Shown here: positions 37,204 through 45,331 of the stretch, piece after piece
How positions within the stretch are numbered: position 1 is the first letter of the stretch
How the letters are laid out: every line of letters starts with the position of its first letter
Assembly (NCBI RefSeq): GCF_019669965.1
Contig: NZ_AP019781.1
Location: forward strand, 1,463,092 to 1,527,091
DNA length: 64,000 nucleotides
Direction of reading: 5' to 3'
From: Methanoculleus chikugoensis
Lineage (GTDB): Archaea > Halobacteriota > Methanomicrobia > Methanomicrobiales > Methanoculleaceae
Notes under the pieces: model-generated
What the model was told of the DNA's origin: nothing
What the model saw: the letters and a program-made list of their open reading frames with translations, nothing else
Databases searched by the model: none
Made by a program: the position numbers and the translations under genes

Positions 37204-37211
37204 TTTTTTTT
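37204..37211 (+). terminator. Poly-T terminator after PAN-1
   Basis: A T8 run 23 nt after the PAN-1 stop, the usual form of archaeal intrinsic terminator. Confidence 0.5.
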
Positions 37212-37385
37212 GTCCGCAACCTGCCGCCGGGGTACGGAAAAGAGCATCGCGAAGTTCCGTTGCTAAGGGGGATGTTCGAGGGCCTTCCGGCTATTCACAT
37301 TTGCACAGGTGAACCGTCGGCACGCTTGAACTTCTTCCGGGCTTTTCCGCGAATTAAATGGCCGAAACTATGGAAAATCTCGGTA

Positions 37386-37491
37386 CACTGGACCGTGGTG
37401 GTTATCGCCATTGGGGAGGGTTGCAGGGGAGGGGCTCACCCCCCCTGTCCCCACCCCCCAAGACGTGATATCCCCTCGGAATCCGTGCATC
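37386..37491. repeat. Composite TIR repeat element, copy 5 (minimal form)
   Basis: Only about 106 bp. It reads CACTGGACCGTGGTGGTTATCGCC, a G/C-rich centre (GAGGGTTGCAGGGGAGGGGC, then CCCCCCTGTCCCCACCCCCC), and GATATCCCCTCGGAATCCGTGCA. The two ends are imperfect inverted repeats of each other and no mini-hairpin module is present, so this may be the core element. The remaining 37182-37660 gap shows no gene. Confidence 0.75.
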
Positions 37492-37660
37492 GTTCATGTG
37501 ACGGGCAGAACTTTGAATTTCAAAGGTATGCAAATTCAGACACTTGATGGCATTGCAGTGAGATTGTCCCGGGATGCGATGTCCCACCCGCTTCCACCGC
37601 CGAAGCCCCGGACTGGTCTTAAAGGAAACCTTATCGACCTCTCCCGCCCACAATAATGCA

Positions 37661-38104
37661 ATGAACGTCCTCCTCATTCAGTCGGAGGGGGTTGACCTCT
37701 ACGCCACCCTGCTCAAGTCCGAGACCAGCAGGGGCGTTCTTCGTTTTTATCAGCCTGACCGGCTGGAATACGGGATACGCATCAGAACGGCGTCGCTCGG
37801 GAGCGCGCTTGCCCTCGTCTCCGAACTCCGGTGGTACATCCAGCGCTACGTCGAGGAGGTTCTCTTCGAGCCCGGAGACGGTGTATTCTGTTCTTCCGGG
37901 CTTGCCCGGCAGATCTACGAGCGGGACGTGATGCCCGCAGAACCGTGGAGGTACCGTTGCCTCTACCGGATCTCCAGCGACCATATGATCGACACCATAT
38001 GGATGGACGAAGGCACGACGCCGGAGGCGTATGCCGACCGGACGGAGCCTGAGGATACGGTGCTCGAGGTCTGGTGCGCCGAAGAGGAGTACCCCGCAGA
38101 GTAG
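37661..38104 (+). CDS. DUF5804 family protein
   Basis: A 147-residue acidic protein assigned to the archaeal DUF5804 family from its overall appearance (MNVLLIQSEGVDLYATLLKS start, ELRWYIQRYVEEVLFEP, WRYRCLYRIS, terminal EDTVLEVWCAEEEYP). No enzymatic motif, signal or membrane segment is visible and the function is unknown. The ATG at 37661 lies after repeat copy 5. It sits convergently with PAN-2, between the two PAN genes. Confidence 0.7.
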   Translation: MNVLLIQSEGVDLYATLLKSETSRGVLRFYQPDRLEYGIRIRTASLGSALALVSELRWYIQRYVEEVLFEPGDGVFCSSGLARQIYERDVMPAEPWRYRCLYRISSDHMIDTIWMDEGTTPEAYADRTEPEDTVLEVWCAEEEYPAE

Positions 38105-38181
38105 GGCGACCGGGGGGCTGCTGGAGTAGTGGGCCGTGCAACCCCGGGGAACCTGCCCGGTGCCGTTACGGGAAGAGCAAT

Positions 38182-38212
38182 GTTCCCGAAGGGAACGGGA
38201 TCGTTAAAAAAA
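38182..38212 (-). terminator. Poly-T terminator with hairpin after PAN-2
   Basis: Read on the minus strand, a T7 run (38206-38212) lies 11 nt after the PAN-2 stop, followed by the hairpin GTTCCC-TTC-GGGAAC (38182-38196). It may serve both convergent genes. Confidence 0.45.
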
Positions 38213-38223
38213 GGATAGCACCC

Positions 38224-39411
38224 TCAGGCGAACATCTCGCCGAAGGTGGTGTGGAAGTGGTGGCGATCGAAGTCCACCGAGAGTTTGTCGATCGCCTTCA
38301 TGAAGTCGTCGCTGTTGACCGTATCGCGCTCCATCCTGATGGCGAACATCCCCGCTTCCATGCATATCGCCCGGAGGTCGGCGCCGTTCTTGCCCTCGGT
38401 GAGCCGCGAAACCTCCGCGAGGTTGACGTCCTCGCCGATGTTCATGTGCTGGGTGTGGATCTTTAAGATCGCGAGCCTTCCCTGGTGATCGGGGAGCGGG
38501 ATCTCGATCATCCGGTCGAACCGGCCCGGGCGAAGGAGGGCGCGGTCGAGGATATCGATCCGGTTCGTCGCCGCGACGATCTTGACGTCGCCGCGGTTGT
38601 CGAACCCGTCCATCTCCGCGAGGAGCTGCATCAGCGTCCGCTGGACCTCGGCGCTCCCGGAGGTCCCGTCGTTCGTGCGCATGCTCCCGATCGCGTCGAT
38701 CTCGTCGATGAAGACGATGGCCGGGGCGCGCTCCCGGGCGAGGATGAAGAGCTCGCGCACGAGCTGCGCGCCCTCCCCGATGTACTTGTGGACGAGTTCG
38801 CTCCCGGACATCCTGATGAACCGGGCCTGGGACTGGCGGGCAACCGCCTTTGCAATCAGGGTCTTCCCTGTGCCGGGCGGGCCGTAGAGGAGGATGCCCT
38901 TCGGGGGCTCCACGCCCACGCGCTCGTAGATCTCGGGCTTCGTGAGCGGGTACTCGACCGCTTCCCGGACCTCCTCGATCTCCTCCTTCAGGCCGCCGAC
39001 CTGCTCGAACGTCACGCTCGGCTGCTCGTCGAGTTCCATCACCCTGACTCTCGCATCGTAGATGTTGCCGATCGTCTTGACGATGGAGAGGGTGTTGTTC
39101 ACCGCCACCTTCATTCCGGGTTTGAGGGTGCGGTAGAGTTTCTCGCTGACCGTAGTGACGTATTCCTGGTTGTTGCCCTGCTGCCGGAGATACACTTCGC
39201 CGTTCTCAAGTACATCGACCACAGCGGCAACAAACAGCGGCACCCGCTTTAACTGGGCGTTCTCTTTCCGGAGCTGCAGAAGCTCCTTTTCCAGCAACTC
39301 GTTCTTGAGTTTGTAGTCCAGGATCTGGGCCTTCAGGTCCTGGATCTGGAGAGTGAGCATATCGTGCTCGCTGCCGGGAGTGCTGCCAATGGTTTCGTCC
39401 ATGTCACTCAT
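38224..39411 (-). CDS. pan: Proteasome-activating nucleotidase, PAN-2
   Basis: A second 395-residue PAN. It has an N-terminal coiled coil (about 18-56), an OB domain, and an AAA domain with Walker A GPPGTGKT (177-184), [12 protein letters not shown] and the same second region of homology as PAN-1. Unlike PAN-1 it ends in MFA, where Phe takes the place of the Tyr in the HbYX docking tail. Two PANs with different tails could form homo- or hetero-hexamers with different proteasome affinity (inference). The gene diverges from the aconitase-X gene across a perfect 28-bp palindrome. Confidence 0.95.
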   Translation of the reverse strand: MSDMDETIGSTPGSEHDMLTLQIQDLKAQILDYKLKNELLEKELLQLRKENAQLKRVPLFVAAVVDVLENGEVYLRQQGNNQEYVTTVSEKLYRTLKPGMKVAVNNTLSIVKTIGNIYDARVRVMELDEQPSVTFEQVGGLKEEIEEVREAVEYPLTKPEIYERVGVEPPKGILLYGPPGTGKTLIAKAVARQSQARFIRMSGSELVHKYIGEGAQLVRELFILARERAPAIVFIDEIDAIGSMRTNDGTSGSAEVQRTLMQLLAEMDGFDNRGDVKIVAATNRIDILDRALLRPGRFDRMIEIPLPDHQGRLAILKIHTQHMNIGEDVNLAEVSRLTEGKNGADLRAICMEAGMFAIRMERDTVNSDDFMKAIDKLSVDFDRHHFHTTFGEMFA

Positions 39412-39421
39412 ATAGTTGGTT

Positions 39422-39449
39422 CTCCAACCACATTATAATGTGGTTGGAG
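39422..39449. promoter_or_regulatory. Perfect 28-bp palindrome between PAN-2 and the aconitase-X gene
   Basis: Two exact 14-nt arms (CTCCAACCACATTA and its complement) meet at an AT-rich centre containing TTATAAT. The centre is about 24 nt from the PAN-2 ATG, so TTATAAT fits a TATA box for leaderless PAN-2 transcription. On the other side the GGAG of the palindrome forms the ribosome-binding site of the 39455 gene. A dimeric regulator could control both genes, or the RNA hairpin could mask the ribosome site. Confidence 0.75.
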
Positions 39450-39454
39450 TGATC

Positions 39455-39853
39455 ATGCAAGGCAGAAGCATATCCAGGGGTATCGGAACCGGAGAACTCC
39501 TCGTTTCGTCCGAACCCATATCGTTCCTCTCCGGCGTCGACCCCGAAACCGGCATCGTCGTCGAGCACGGCCACCCGCTCGAAGGCCAATCCGTCGCCGG
39601 GAGGGTGCTGGCCTTCCCGTACGGGAAGGGCTCGACGGTCGGATCCTACGTGATCTACGCGCTGAAACAGAACGGGCTCGCCCCCGCCGCGATCATCAAT
39701 ACGGAGGCCGAACCGATCATCGCGGTCGGGGCAATCATCGCGGGGATCCCTCTGGTCGACCGCCTTCCGCCGGAGTTCTCCAGCCTCCCGCCCGGCACCA
39801 CCGTGACGGTGAACGGAGATTCGGGTGAGGTCTCCTGCGACGGGGCTTCGTGA
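39455..39853 (+). CDS. Aconitase-X swivel subunit (DUF126), probable phosphomevalonate dehydratase small subunit
   Basis: A 132-residue swivel domain of the aconitase-X small subunit. In archaea this pairs with the large DUF521 subunit to dehydrate mevalonate 5-phosphate to trans-anhydromevalonate 5-phosphate in the modified mevalonate pathway. Motifs are GRSISRGIGTGELLVS, LAFPYGKGSTVGSYVIYALK and IINTEAEPIIAVGAIIAGIPLVD. The large-subunit gene is not in the window. The ATG at 39455 has GGAGTGAT upstream, within or beside the palindrome. The DnaJ-like gene follows after 6 nt. Confidence 0.88.
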   Translation: MQGRSISRGIGTGELLVSSEPISFLSGVDPETGIVVEHGHPLEGQSVAGRVLAFPYGKGSTVGSYVIYALKQNGLAPAAIINTEAEPIIAVGAIIAGIPLVDRLPPEFSSLPPGTTVTVNGDSGEVSCDGAS

Positions 39854-39859
39854 GGCGCC

Positions 39860-40291
39860 GTGGAGACTCATTACGAGATCCTGGGCGTCTCCACTGACGC
39901 CACGTCCGACGAGATCCGGGCGGCCTACCGGAGGCTCGCGAAACGGTATCACCCGGACATAAACCACGACCCGGATGCAGGCGAGCGGTTCATCGCGATC
40001 CAGCAGGCGTACGAGACGCTGATCGACCCCGACGCCCGGGCGCGCTACGACCTCGCGCTCCGTGGCGGCGGCACGGCAGGGCCGCATGACCCGTTCCAGC
40101 GGTACCACCCCGACGGGCAGACGGTCCGGATGCGGGGGTTCTCGTGGAGTGGGCAGGCACCGGCTTCCTGGACCGGCAGAATCGGCGTCATGCTCCTCCT
40201 CTTCCTCGGGGGAGTCCTGATCGTCTTCATGCTCGTCCTGTCGCTCCTCTCTCGTGCTGTCTTTGGCGGCAGACAGCAGCAGGACTCCTGA
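39860..40291 (+). CDS. J-domain membrane protein
   Basis: A 143-residue protein with a complete N-terminal J domain (about 1-68, HPD motif in [10 protein letters not shown]) that would stimulate an Hsp70 ATPase. A glycine-containing linker and one C-terminal transmembrane helix (about 108-132, [20 protein letters not shown]) follow. There is no zinc finger or DnaJ substrate-binding domain, so it is a membrane-tethered type III J protein. GTG start at 39860, 6 nt after the aconitase-X gene. A T7 run at 40296-40302 is the probable terminator. Confidence 0.88.
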   Translation: METHYEILGVSTDATSDEIRAAYRRLAKRYHPDINHDPDAGERFIAIQQAYETLIDPDARARYDLALRGGGTAGPHDPFQRYHPDGQTVRMRGFSWSGQAPASWTGRIGVMLLLFLGGVLIVFMLVLSLLSRAVFGGRQQQDS

Positions 40292-40295
40292 ACAC

Positions 40296-40302
40296 TTTTT
40301 TT
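40296..40302 (+). terminator. Poly-T terminator after the J-domain gene
   Basis: A T7 run immediately after the stop codon at 40291. Confidence 0.45.
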
Positions 40303-40444
40303 ACCGGACGGTTCTCCGCTCCCCGGGCAATCGGCACCGCGATACGGAGAAGAGAAGGAGATCTGCGCCGGTCCGGTCGGATCACGGGAAACCTTATCAG
40401 GTGAGACCGCCCTCGTGCCGGGTGATTATCGCGAGGTGAACGTG

Positions 40445-40837
40445 ATGCCCATGGAGAAAGTGAAACGATACCGGTGCAAGTACTGCAACTACATCTACTC
40501 CCCGATGCGGGGCGAACCCCACCGCGGCATTCCGGCGGGTACCGCGTTTGAAGACCTGCCGGAGGACTACGTATGTCCGGTCTGCGGCGCAACCGGAAAA
40601 GGACAGATCGGGAAGTGGGGATTCGAACTCTGGGAGCCGACCAAGTACGTCTGCAAGATCTGCGGCTACGTCTACGACAAAAAACGCGGCGAACCCCTCC
40701 GTGGCTACCCAAAAGGCACCGCATTCGAGGATCTGCCGGAAGACTACGTATGCCCGATCTGCGGGATGGATCCGCAGATCACGAAGTTCCACGGCCCGGT
40801 CGGCAAATCGCAGTTCGAACCCATCCTGGACGTCTGA
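40445..40837 (+). CDS. Double rubredoxin
   Basis: A 130-residue electron carrier with two rubredoxin domains in tandem. Domain 1 (about 7-48) has CKYCNYIY ... YVCPVCG and domain 2 (about 66-108) has CKICGYVY ... YVCPICG, each giving four Cys ligands to one Fe. The two share the segment [14 protein letters not shown], so they arose by duplication. GAGGTGA lies 5 nt before the ATG at 40445, which is preferred to the GTG at 40415. The partner is unknown; peroxide- or oxygen-reduction enzymes are common acceptors. Confidence 0.93.
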   Translation: MPMEKVKRYRCKYCNYIYSPMRGEPHRGIPAGTAFEDLPEDYVCPVCGATGKGQIGKWGFELWEPTKYVCKICGYVYDKKRGEPLRGYPKGTAFEDLPEDYVCPICGMDPQITKFHGPVGKSQFEPILDV

Positions 40838-41053
40838 CGGGGGAATGGGGGCCCGCCCGCCTCTCTCCCGGAACCGAACCGTGCCGGCCGGTATTCCGCG
40901 GGCTTGCAGGGGGATCCGGTCTCCGGCACGATCCCGGATTTTTGCGGCAGCACTCTTTTAAGAATCTCTAACACCCATTATATCCTGGGTCAGTCCGTTC
41001 ACTCACAATCGGTCCTTTCAAATACTGGCCGGCGCATCAATGTTAGAAAAGAC

Positions 41054-41078
41054 CGGCTGCCTCCGTTACGGGCAGCCG
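41054..41078 (+). promoter_or_regulatory. Hairpin in the leader of the TPR gene
   Basis: CGGCTGCC (41054-41061) and GGCAGCCG (41071-41078) form an 8-bp perfect stem with a 9-nt loop, 62 nt before the TPR start. A TATA-like ATTATATCC near 40978 lies upstream. The rest of the 40838-41139 gap shows no gene. Confidence 0.4.
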
Positions 41079-41139
41079 CCTACAGAGAATGCGACGTTGA
41101 ATGATCGCGCATCAAATGAGCAGCGGCAGATGATGTCGG

Positions 41140-44100
41140 ATGGATTTCTTCAGTAATATTCTGGGTCAGGGGAAGAACGCAAACCCCTCGATACAGCAGG
41201 GGACGTCTCAGTTCGAGGCCGGAAACTACAGCGAGGCGGTGAAGAGTTTCGAGAAGGCGCTCAAGATAGAGCCTGAGAACGGATTTGCCCGGCTGTATAT
41301 GGGGCGGGCGCTCGCCTGTCTCGGCAGGGACGGCGAAGCCGCCGAGTGGCTGAAGAAGGCCATCGAGTCGGCTCCCGACGATGCCGGGACGCTCCGGGTG
41401 CTGGGGCATGTCCTCGCCAGAACCGGCGAGTACGAGGAGGCGGCGGGGTGTTTCGCACAGATCGTCGAAGGAGAACCCGCGGATACGAATGCCTCGTACT
41501 GGCACGGGGAGATGCTTGAACGGCTCGGACGGTATGCCGAGGCTGCATCGGCCTATACACGGGCGCTGGCAGGGGACCCGGAGAACATCGTCCTGCGGGA
41601 GAGGTGCGGGAGGATGTTCGAGCGGGCCGGGGACTACCGGGAAGCGGCGGCATGCTTCGAGAAGGTCCTCAGGACGAATCCCGGCAGCACCGATCTGCTT
41701 GCTCGCATCGGGGCAGCATACCTCTACCAGGGCGCTCACTCGAAAGCCGCCGGTATGTTCGACCGGACACTCGATACGGAACCGGGGAACATCGACGCGC
41801 TCTACGGCAAGGCCCGGGCGCTCGAGTATCTCGGCCGGTTCCAGGAGGCCGCCGACTGCTGCGGCGAGATCGTTGCCGTCGAGCCCGAAAACGTCCCCGC
41901 CTGGTATCACCGCGGCTCGATGCTCTTCCGCGCAGGAAAGCACGGAGAAGCGCTGGAGTGCTTCGAGAAAGTCGCCCTCGCGGACCCGGATCACGTCCCG
42001 GTGCGCTACGCCATGGGGATGGTCTATGACGCTCTCGGCCGCTACGAGCGGGCAGTCAAGAGCTTCGACCATATCCTGAAACACGACCAGGGTCAGGTCC
42101 AGGTATGGTACGCCCGCGGCATGGCACTCTTCCGTCTCGGCCAGTATACCGAGGCGATCCGGTCGTTCGACCGCGTGCTCGAGAGCCGGGCGACGACCGG
42201 GATGAAGTGGATCGGAGACGGCACCGACCTCGCGCTCTTCGAGCGGGACGAAGCGGGAGCGCCCCGGAGACAGAAACCGCTGAAGTTCGATGCGTTGAAC
42301 GAGCTCGTCCACAACTGCCGGGGGACTGCGCTGCTCCACCTGGGCCGGTATGCCGAGGCACAGAAGGACTTCGAGCGTGTCCTTGAGGCAGAACCCGGAA
42401 ACGTCTCAATCCTGCAGCGGAGCGGCACAGCGCTCCTCCATCTCGGCAGGTATGAGGAGGCAGTACGCTGCCTGGATGCGGTTCTTGAGAAAGAACCGCA
42501 TAACGCCGTCGCCGTGTCGATGAAGGCGGACGCGCTCATAAACCTCGGCAGGCACGACGATGCGCTGGCGTGCCTTGGTTCGGTGCGGGGAGCCGGCGGC
42601 GACGAACCCCATCTCCTGTACCGGAAGGGAGACGCTCTCCTCCATCTTGGACGGTATGCGGAGGCGGCAGAGACATTCGAAGCCCTCCTCAACGTCAATC
42701 CAGGGGATGCGGCGGGGGAGAACAGCAGGGGAGAAGCGCTCATGCATCTTGGACGGTACGAGGAGGCGCTCGCCTGCTACGACGGGGCGCTCTCGGCCGA
42801 CCCGGCCGACCGTGCCGCTCTGCTCGGCCGGAGCACGGCGCTCGAACGCCTTGGACGGTATGAAGAGGCACTTGGATCCATCGACCGGTTGACGCAGGCC
42901 GGTCACGGGGACACCGGGACGATTCTTCGGAAAGCATGGATCCTCGAGGCCCTCGGCCGCTACGATGCAGCTGTCGGGTGTTACGAAGCCCTCCTTGCAG
43001 CCGATCCGAAAGCCGGGGGATACTCGGCAGGTCTCGGGTTTGTTCTCGCCATGCTCGGGCGGTATGAGGAGGCTGCCGGACGGTTCAAGGGGGTCACGCT
43101 TGCCGATCCGGAGAACTTCTTTGCGTGGTTCAACCGGGGCCGGGCGCTGGAGAGGATGGGGCAGTACGCGGATGCAGCCGAGTGCTACGCGAAAGTGACC
43201 GAAGGCCGGCCGGAGGATACCGGCGCATGCTTTGCGCTCGCCGTCACCCTCGCACGGCTCGGCAAACACCAGAAGGCGATCGAGTGCTGCGACCGGGTGC
43301 TCGCCGCCGACGCCTCGAACGCCGCGGTTGCAAGGATCCGGGCAGATATGCTCGAAGCCGTCGGCAAGCACGAAGAGGCGGCGGAAGCATATGAACGTTA
43401 CCTGAAAGGCTCCCCCGATGACCGCGACGCCAGAATGGCGTTCGGCATGGCGCTCGAACGGGACGGGAAGTTCAGCGACGCGATCAAGCAGTACGCGCTG
43501 GTGCTCGAGGGCGACGAGCGCGACACCGAAGCATGGTACACCCTCGAGAGCGCCCTCGTGCACATGGGGCGGTACGAGGAGGCGCTCGAGTGTTCCGACA
43601 GCATCGTCGAGGCGAGCCCGGAGAACCGGGCTGCCTGGCAGCGGCGCGGCGAGGTCTTCATGTGGCTCGGCCGCTACGCCGACGCGGTGGAGTGCTTCGA
43701 GAAGGTGATCGAAGCCGATCCGGCCGATGTTCTCACCCTGCGAAGGCTCGGCGAGGCTCACGAGAAGGCCGGCAGGTACGAGAATGCCCTCGTCGCCTAC
43801 ACGCAGGTGCTCGACCGGGAACCGACCAGCATCGAGACTCTCCATGCCCGCTCGTCGGCCCTCATCCACCTCGGGCGATACAAAGAGGCGGTCAAGTCGA
43901 TCGACAAGATCATCGTTATCCAGGACGAGAACCCCGCCGCGCTCTTCATGCGGGGGACGGTGCTCGAGAAGGCGGGCAGGTACGACGACGCCCTCGCGAG
44001 CTACGAGAAAGCGCTCTCGATCGACCCGAAGAACGCGGCCATCTGGAACGCGACGGGAACGCTCAAGGATGCGCTGGGACTGCACGAAGAAGCCGTCAAA

Positions 44101-44349
44101 GCGTTTGACAAGGCCGTCGAGCTGGGTGGGGAAGACATCCATGCCTGGCTCGCGAAGGGGCTCGCTCTCAGCCACCTGGGCAAACCCGACCGGGCGGCTG
44201 CCTGCTTCGATCGCGTTCTCGAGGCCGAACCCCGCCATGCCCGGGCATGGTACCTGAAAGGGAGAGCGCTCGACAAGCAGGGCAGGTTTGCCGACGCGGT
44301 GGAGTGCTTCGGAAAAGCGCTCGAGAACGGGGGCGGAGGTGAAGAATAA
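41140..44349 (+). CDS. Giant tetratricopeptide-repeat protein
   Basis: A 1069-residue protein made almost wholly of TPR units of 34 residues, close to 30 by length, with the recurrent core LGRYEEALxCYDxAL. An insert near residues 347-387 (MKWIGDGTDLALFERDEAGA ...) breaks the regular array. There is no signal peptide or membrane segment, so it is a cytoplasmic superhelical scaffold. The N-terminal MDFFSNILGQGKNA is non-TPR. The partner is unknown; the FKBP lipoprotein gene starts at the stop codon (TAATG overlap), suggesting a linked role. The high similarity between units argues for recent internal duplication. Confidence 0.93.
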   Translation: MDFFSNILGQGKNANPSIQQGTSQFEAGNYSEAVKSFEKALKIEPENGFARLYMGRALACLGRDGEAAEWLKKAIESAPDDAGTLRVLGHVLARTGEYEEAAGCFAQIVEGEPADTNASYWHGEMLERLGRYAEAASAYTRALAGDPENIVLRERCGRMFERAGDYREAAACFEKVLRTNPGSTDLLARIGAAYLYQGAHSKAAGMFDRTLDTEPGNIDALYGKARALEYLGRFQEAADCCGEIVAVEPENVPAWYHRGSMLFRAGKHGEALECFEKVALADPDHVPVRYAMGMVYDALGRYERAVKSFDHILKHDQGQVQVWYARGMALFRLGQYTEAIRSFDRVLESRATTGMKWIGDGTDLALFERDEAGAPRRQKPLKFDALNELVHNCRGTALLHLGRYAEAQKDFERVLEAEPGNVSILQRSGTALLHLGRYEEAVRCLDAVLEKEPHNAVAVSMKADALINLGRHDDALACLGSVRGAGGDEPHLLYRKGDALLHLGRYAEAAETFEALLNVNPGDAAGENSRGEALMHLGRYEEALACYDGALSADPADRAALLGRSTALERLGRYEEALGSIDRLTQAGHGDTGTILRKAWILEALGRYDAAVGCYEALLAADPKAGGYSAGLGFVLAMLGRYEEAAGRFKGVTLADPENFFAWFNRGRALERMGQYADAAECYAKVTEGRPEDTGACFALAVTLARLGKHQKAIECCDRVLAADASNAAVARIRADMLEAVGKHEEAAEAYERYLKGSPDDRDARMAFGMALERDGKFSDAIKQYALVLEGDERDTEAWYTLESALVHMGRYEEALECSDSIVEASPENRAAWQRRGEVFMWLGRYADAVECFEKVIEADPADVLTLRRLGEAHEKAGRYENALVAYTQVLDREPTSIETLHARSSALIHLGRYKEAVKSIDKIIVIQDENPAALFMRGTVLEKAGRYDDALASYEKALSIDPKNAAIWNATGTLKDALGLHEEAVKAFDKAVELGGEDIHAWLAKGLALSHLGKPDRAAACFDRVLEAEPRHARAWYLKGRALDKQGRFADAVECFGKALENGGGGEE

Positions 44350-44864
44350 TGAGGGGAAGGAAGGCGTACAGCGTCTTGCTGCTGATCGCGTGCGTCCTGG
44401 CTCTCTGCTCGGGCTGTGTCGCAGGCAACCGCGAAGGGGAGCGGGTGAAGTCCGGGGATGCGGTGCTGGTTCACTACACCGGCACCCTCGATAACGGGAC
44501 GGTCTTCGACAGTTCCGCCGGGCGCGAACCGCTCCGCTTTACCGTCGGCACCGGCCGGGTGATCCCGGGGTTCGATGAAGGTGTCGTCGGGATGCAGGTT
44601 GGTGAGGAGAAGACCCTTCAGATCCCGGCCGACCGGGCGTACGGGCCGTACCGCGAGGATCTCATCTTCGCCATCGATCCTGCCGGAATCGCCGGCGTGG
44701 AGAACCTGACGGTCGGCGATCAGGTCGGATTATCCCTGCAGAATGGGCAGATGCTGCCCGCAAAGGTCGTCGCCGTATCGGCCGATGCGGTCACCGTCGA
44801 TGCGAACCACCACCTCGCGGGCGAGGATCTCACGTTCAGCGTCCGTCTCGTCGAGATTGTGTAG
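44349..44864 (+). CDS. FKBP-type peptidyl-prolyl isomerase, lipoprotein
   Basis: A 171-residue SlyD-like FKBP. An N-terminal signal sequence with a lipobox-like LCSGC (Cys23) indicates a lipid-anchored, externally facing protein. The FKBP domain (about 33-100) has DAVLVHYTGTLDNGTVFDSS and GRVIPGFDEGVVGMQVGEEKT. The flap inserted-in-flap domain occupies the second half (VGDQVGLSLQNGQMLPAKVV). Translation is coupled to the TPR gene by a TAATG overlap. A T6 run at 44879-44884 is the probable terminator. Confidence 0.92.
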   Translation: MRGRKAYSVLLLIACVLALCSGCVAGNREGERVKSGDAVLVHYTGTLDNGTVFDSSAGREPLRFTVGTGRVIPGFDEGVVGMQVGEEKTLQIPADRAYGPYREDLIFAIDPAGIAGVENLTVGDQVGLSLQNGQMLPAKVVAVSADAVTVDANHHLAGEDLTFSVRLVEIV

Positions 44865-44878
44865 GGATTACTCAACAC

Positions 44879-44884
44879 TTTTTT
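44879..44884 (+). terminator. Poly-T terminator after the FKBP gene
   Basis: A T6 run 15 nt after the stop. A CAGAAAC/GTTTCTG hairpin (44961-44977) lies further on, immediately before an orphan end of the composite repeat (TGGTACGGATTTCAAGG, 44987-45003). Confidence 0.4.
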
Positions 44885-45076
44885 GGAACTCCCTCTGGAG
44901 CGTCGTCCCTGGAACAAACCTCACTCTGCAGATCGGCCTCTATCGCAGTTGCAGAGAACTCAGAAACCGCGTTTCTGCAGTCACACTGGTACGGATTTCA
45001 AGGAAACTGTGCATCTCGCATCTCCGGTGTTCGTGCTACCGCCCTTCAAATCTGCTGATTTCTTGTGATTACACAT

Positions 45077-45270
45077 AGCACGGCTTCCGTGGGGTGTCGC
45101 CATGGGGGTGGGGCTGACGGAGAGTGCGATGTTGCGCAGGAACGGAGCTCGTGTACCTGAAGGGTGCGGAGTGCGAGCGCAGCGAACTTGAGCACCGGAG
45201 GTGCGAGGTGCGATGTTCCGACAGGAACCGAGCACGAGAAGCCATCAGGCTTCGAGTCGTGCAGTCCTCC
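45077..45270. repeat. Composite TIR repeat element, copy 6 (one end only)
   Basis: It starts CACGGCTTCCGTGGGGTGTCGCC and GGGGCTGACGGAGAG, then carries at least four hairpin modules in a row: GTTGCGCAGGAAC, ACCTGAAGGGT, GCACCGGAGGTGC (45193-45205) and GTTCCGACAGGAAC, plus GAAGCCATCAGGCTTC. The opposite terminal repeat is missing, so this is a truncated but module-rich copy. The 44865-45331 gap shows no gene. Confidence 0.7.
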
Positions 45271-45331
45271 CGACCCTGTGTCCGGTACGCGACCAACGAC
45301 TTTCCGGAGAGAATTTCAACAAGACCAAAAG

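Noticed and set aside
42406..44238. Minus-strand open frame of 610 codons
   Set aside because: Mirror of the repetitive TPR gene; its apparent internal repeats come from the TPR codons.
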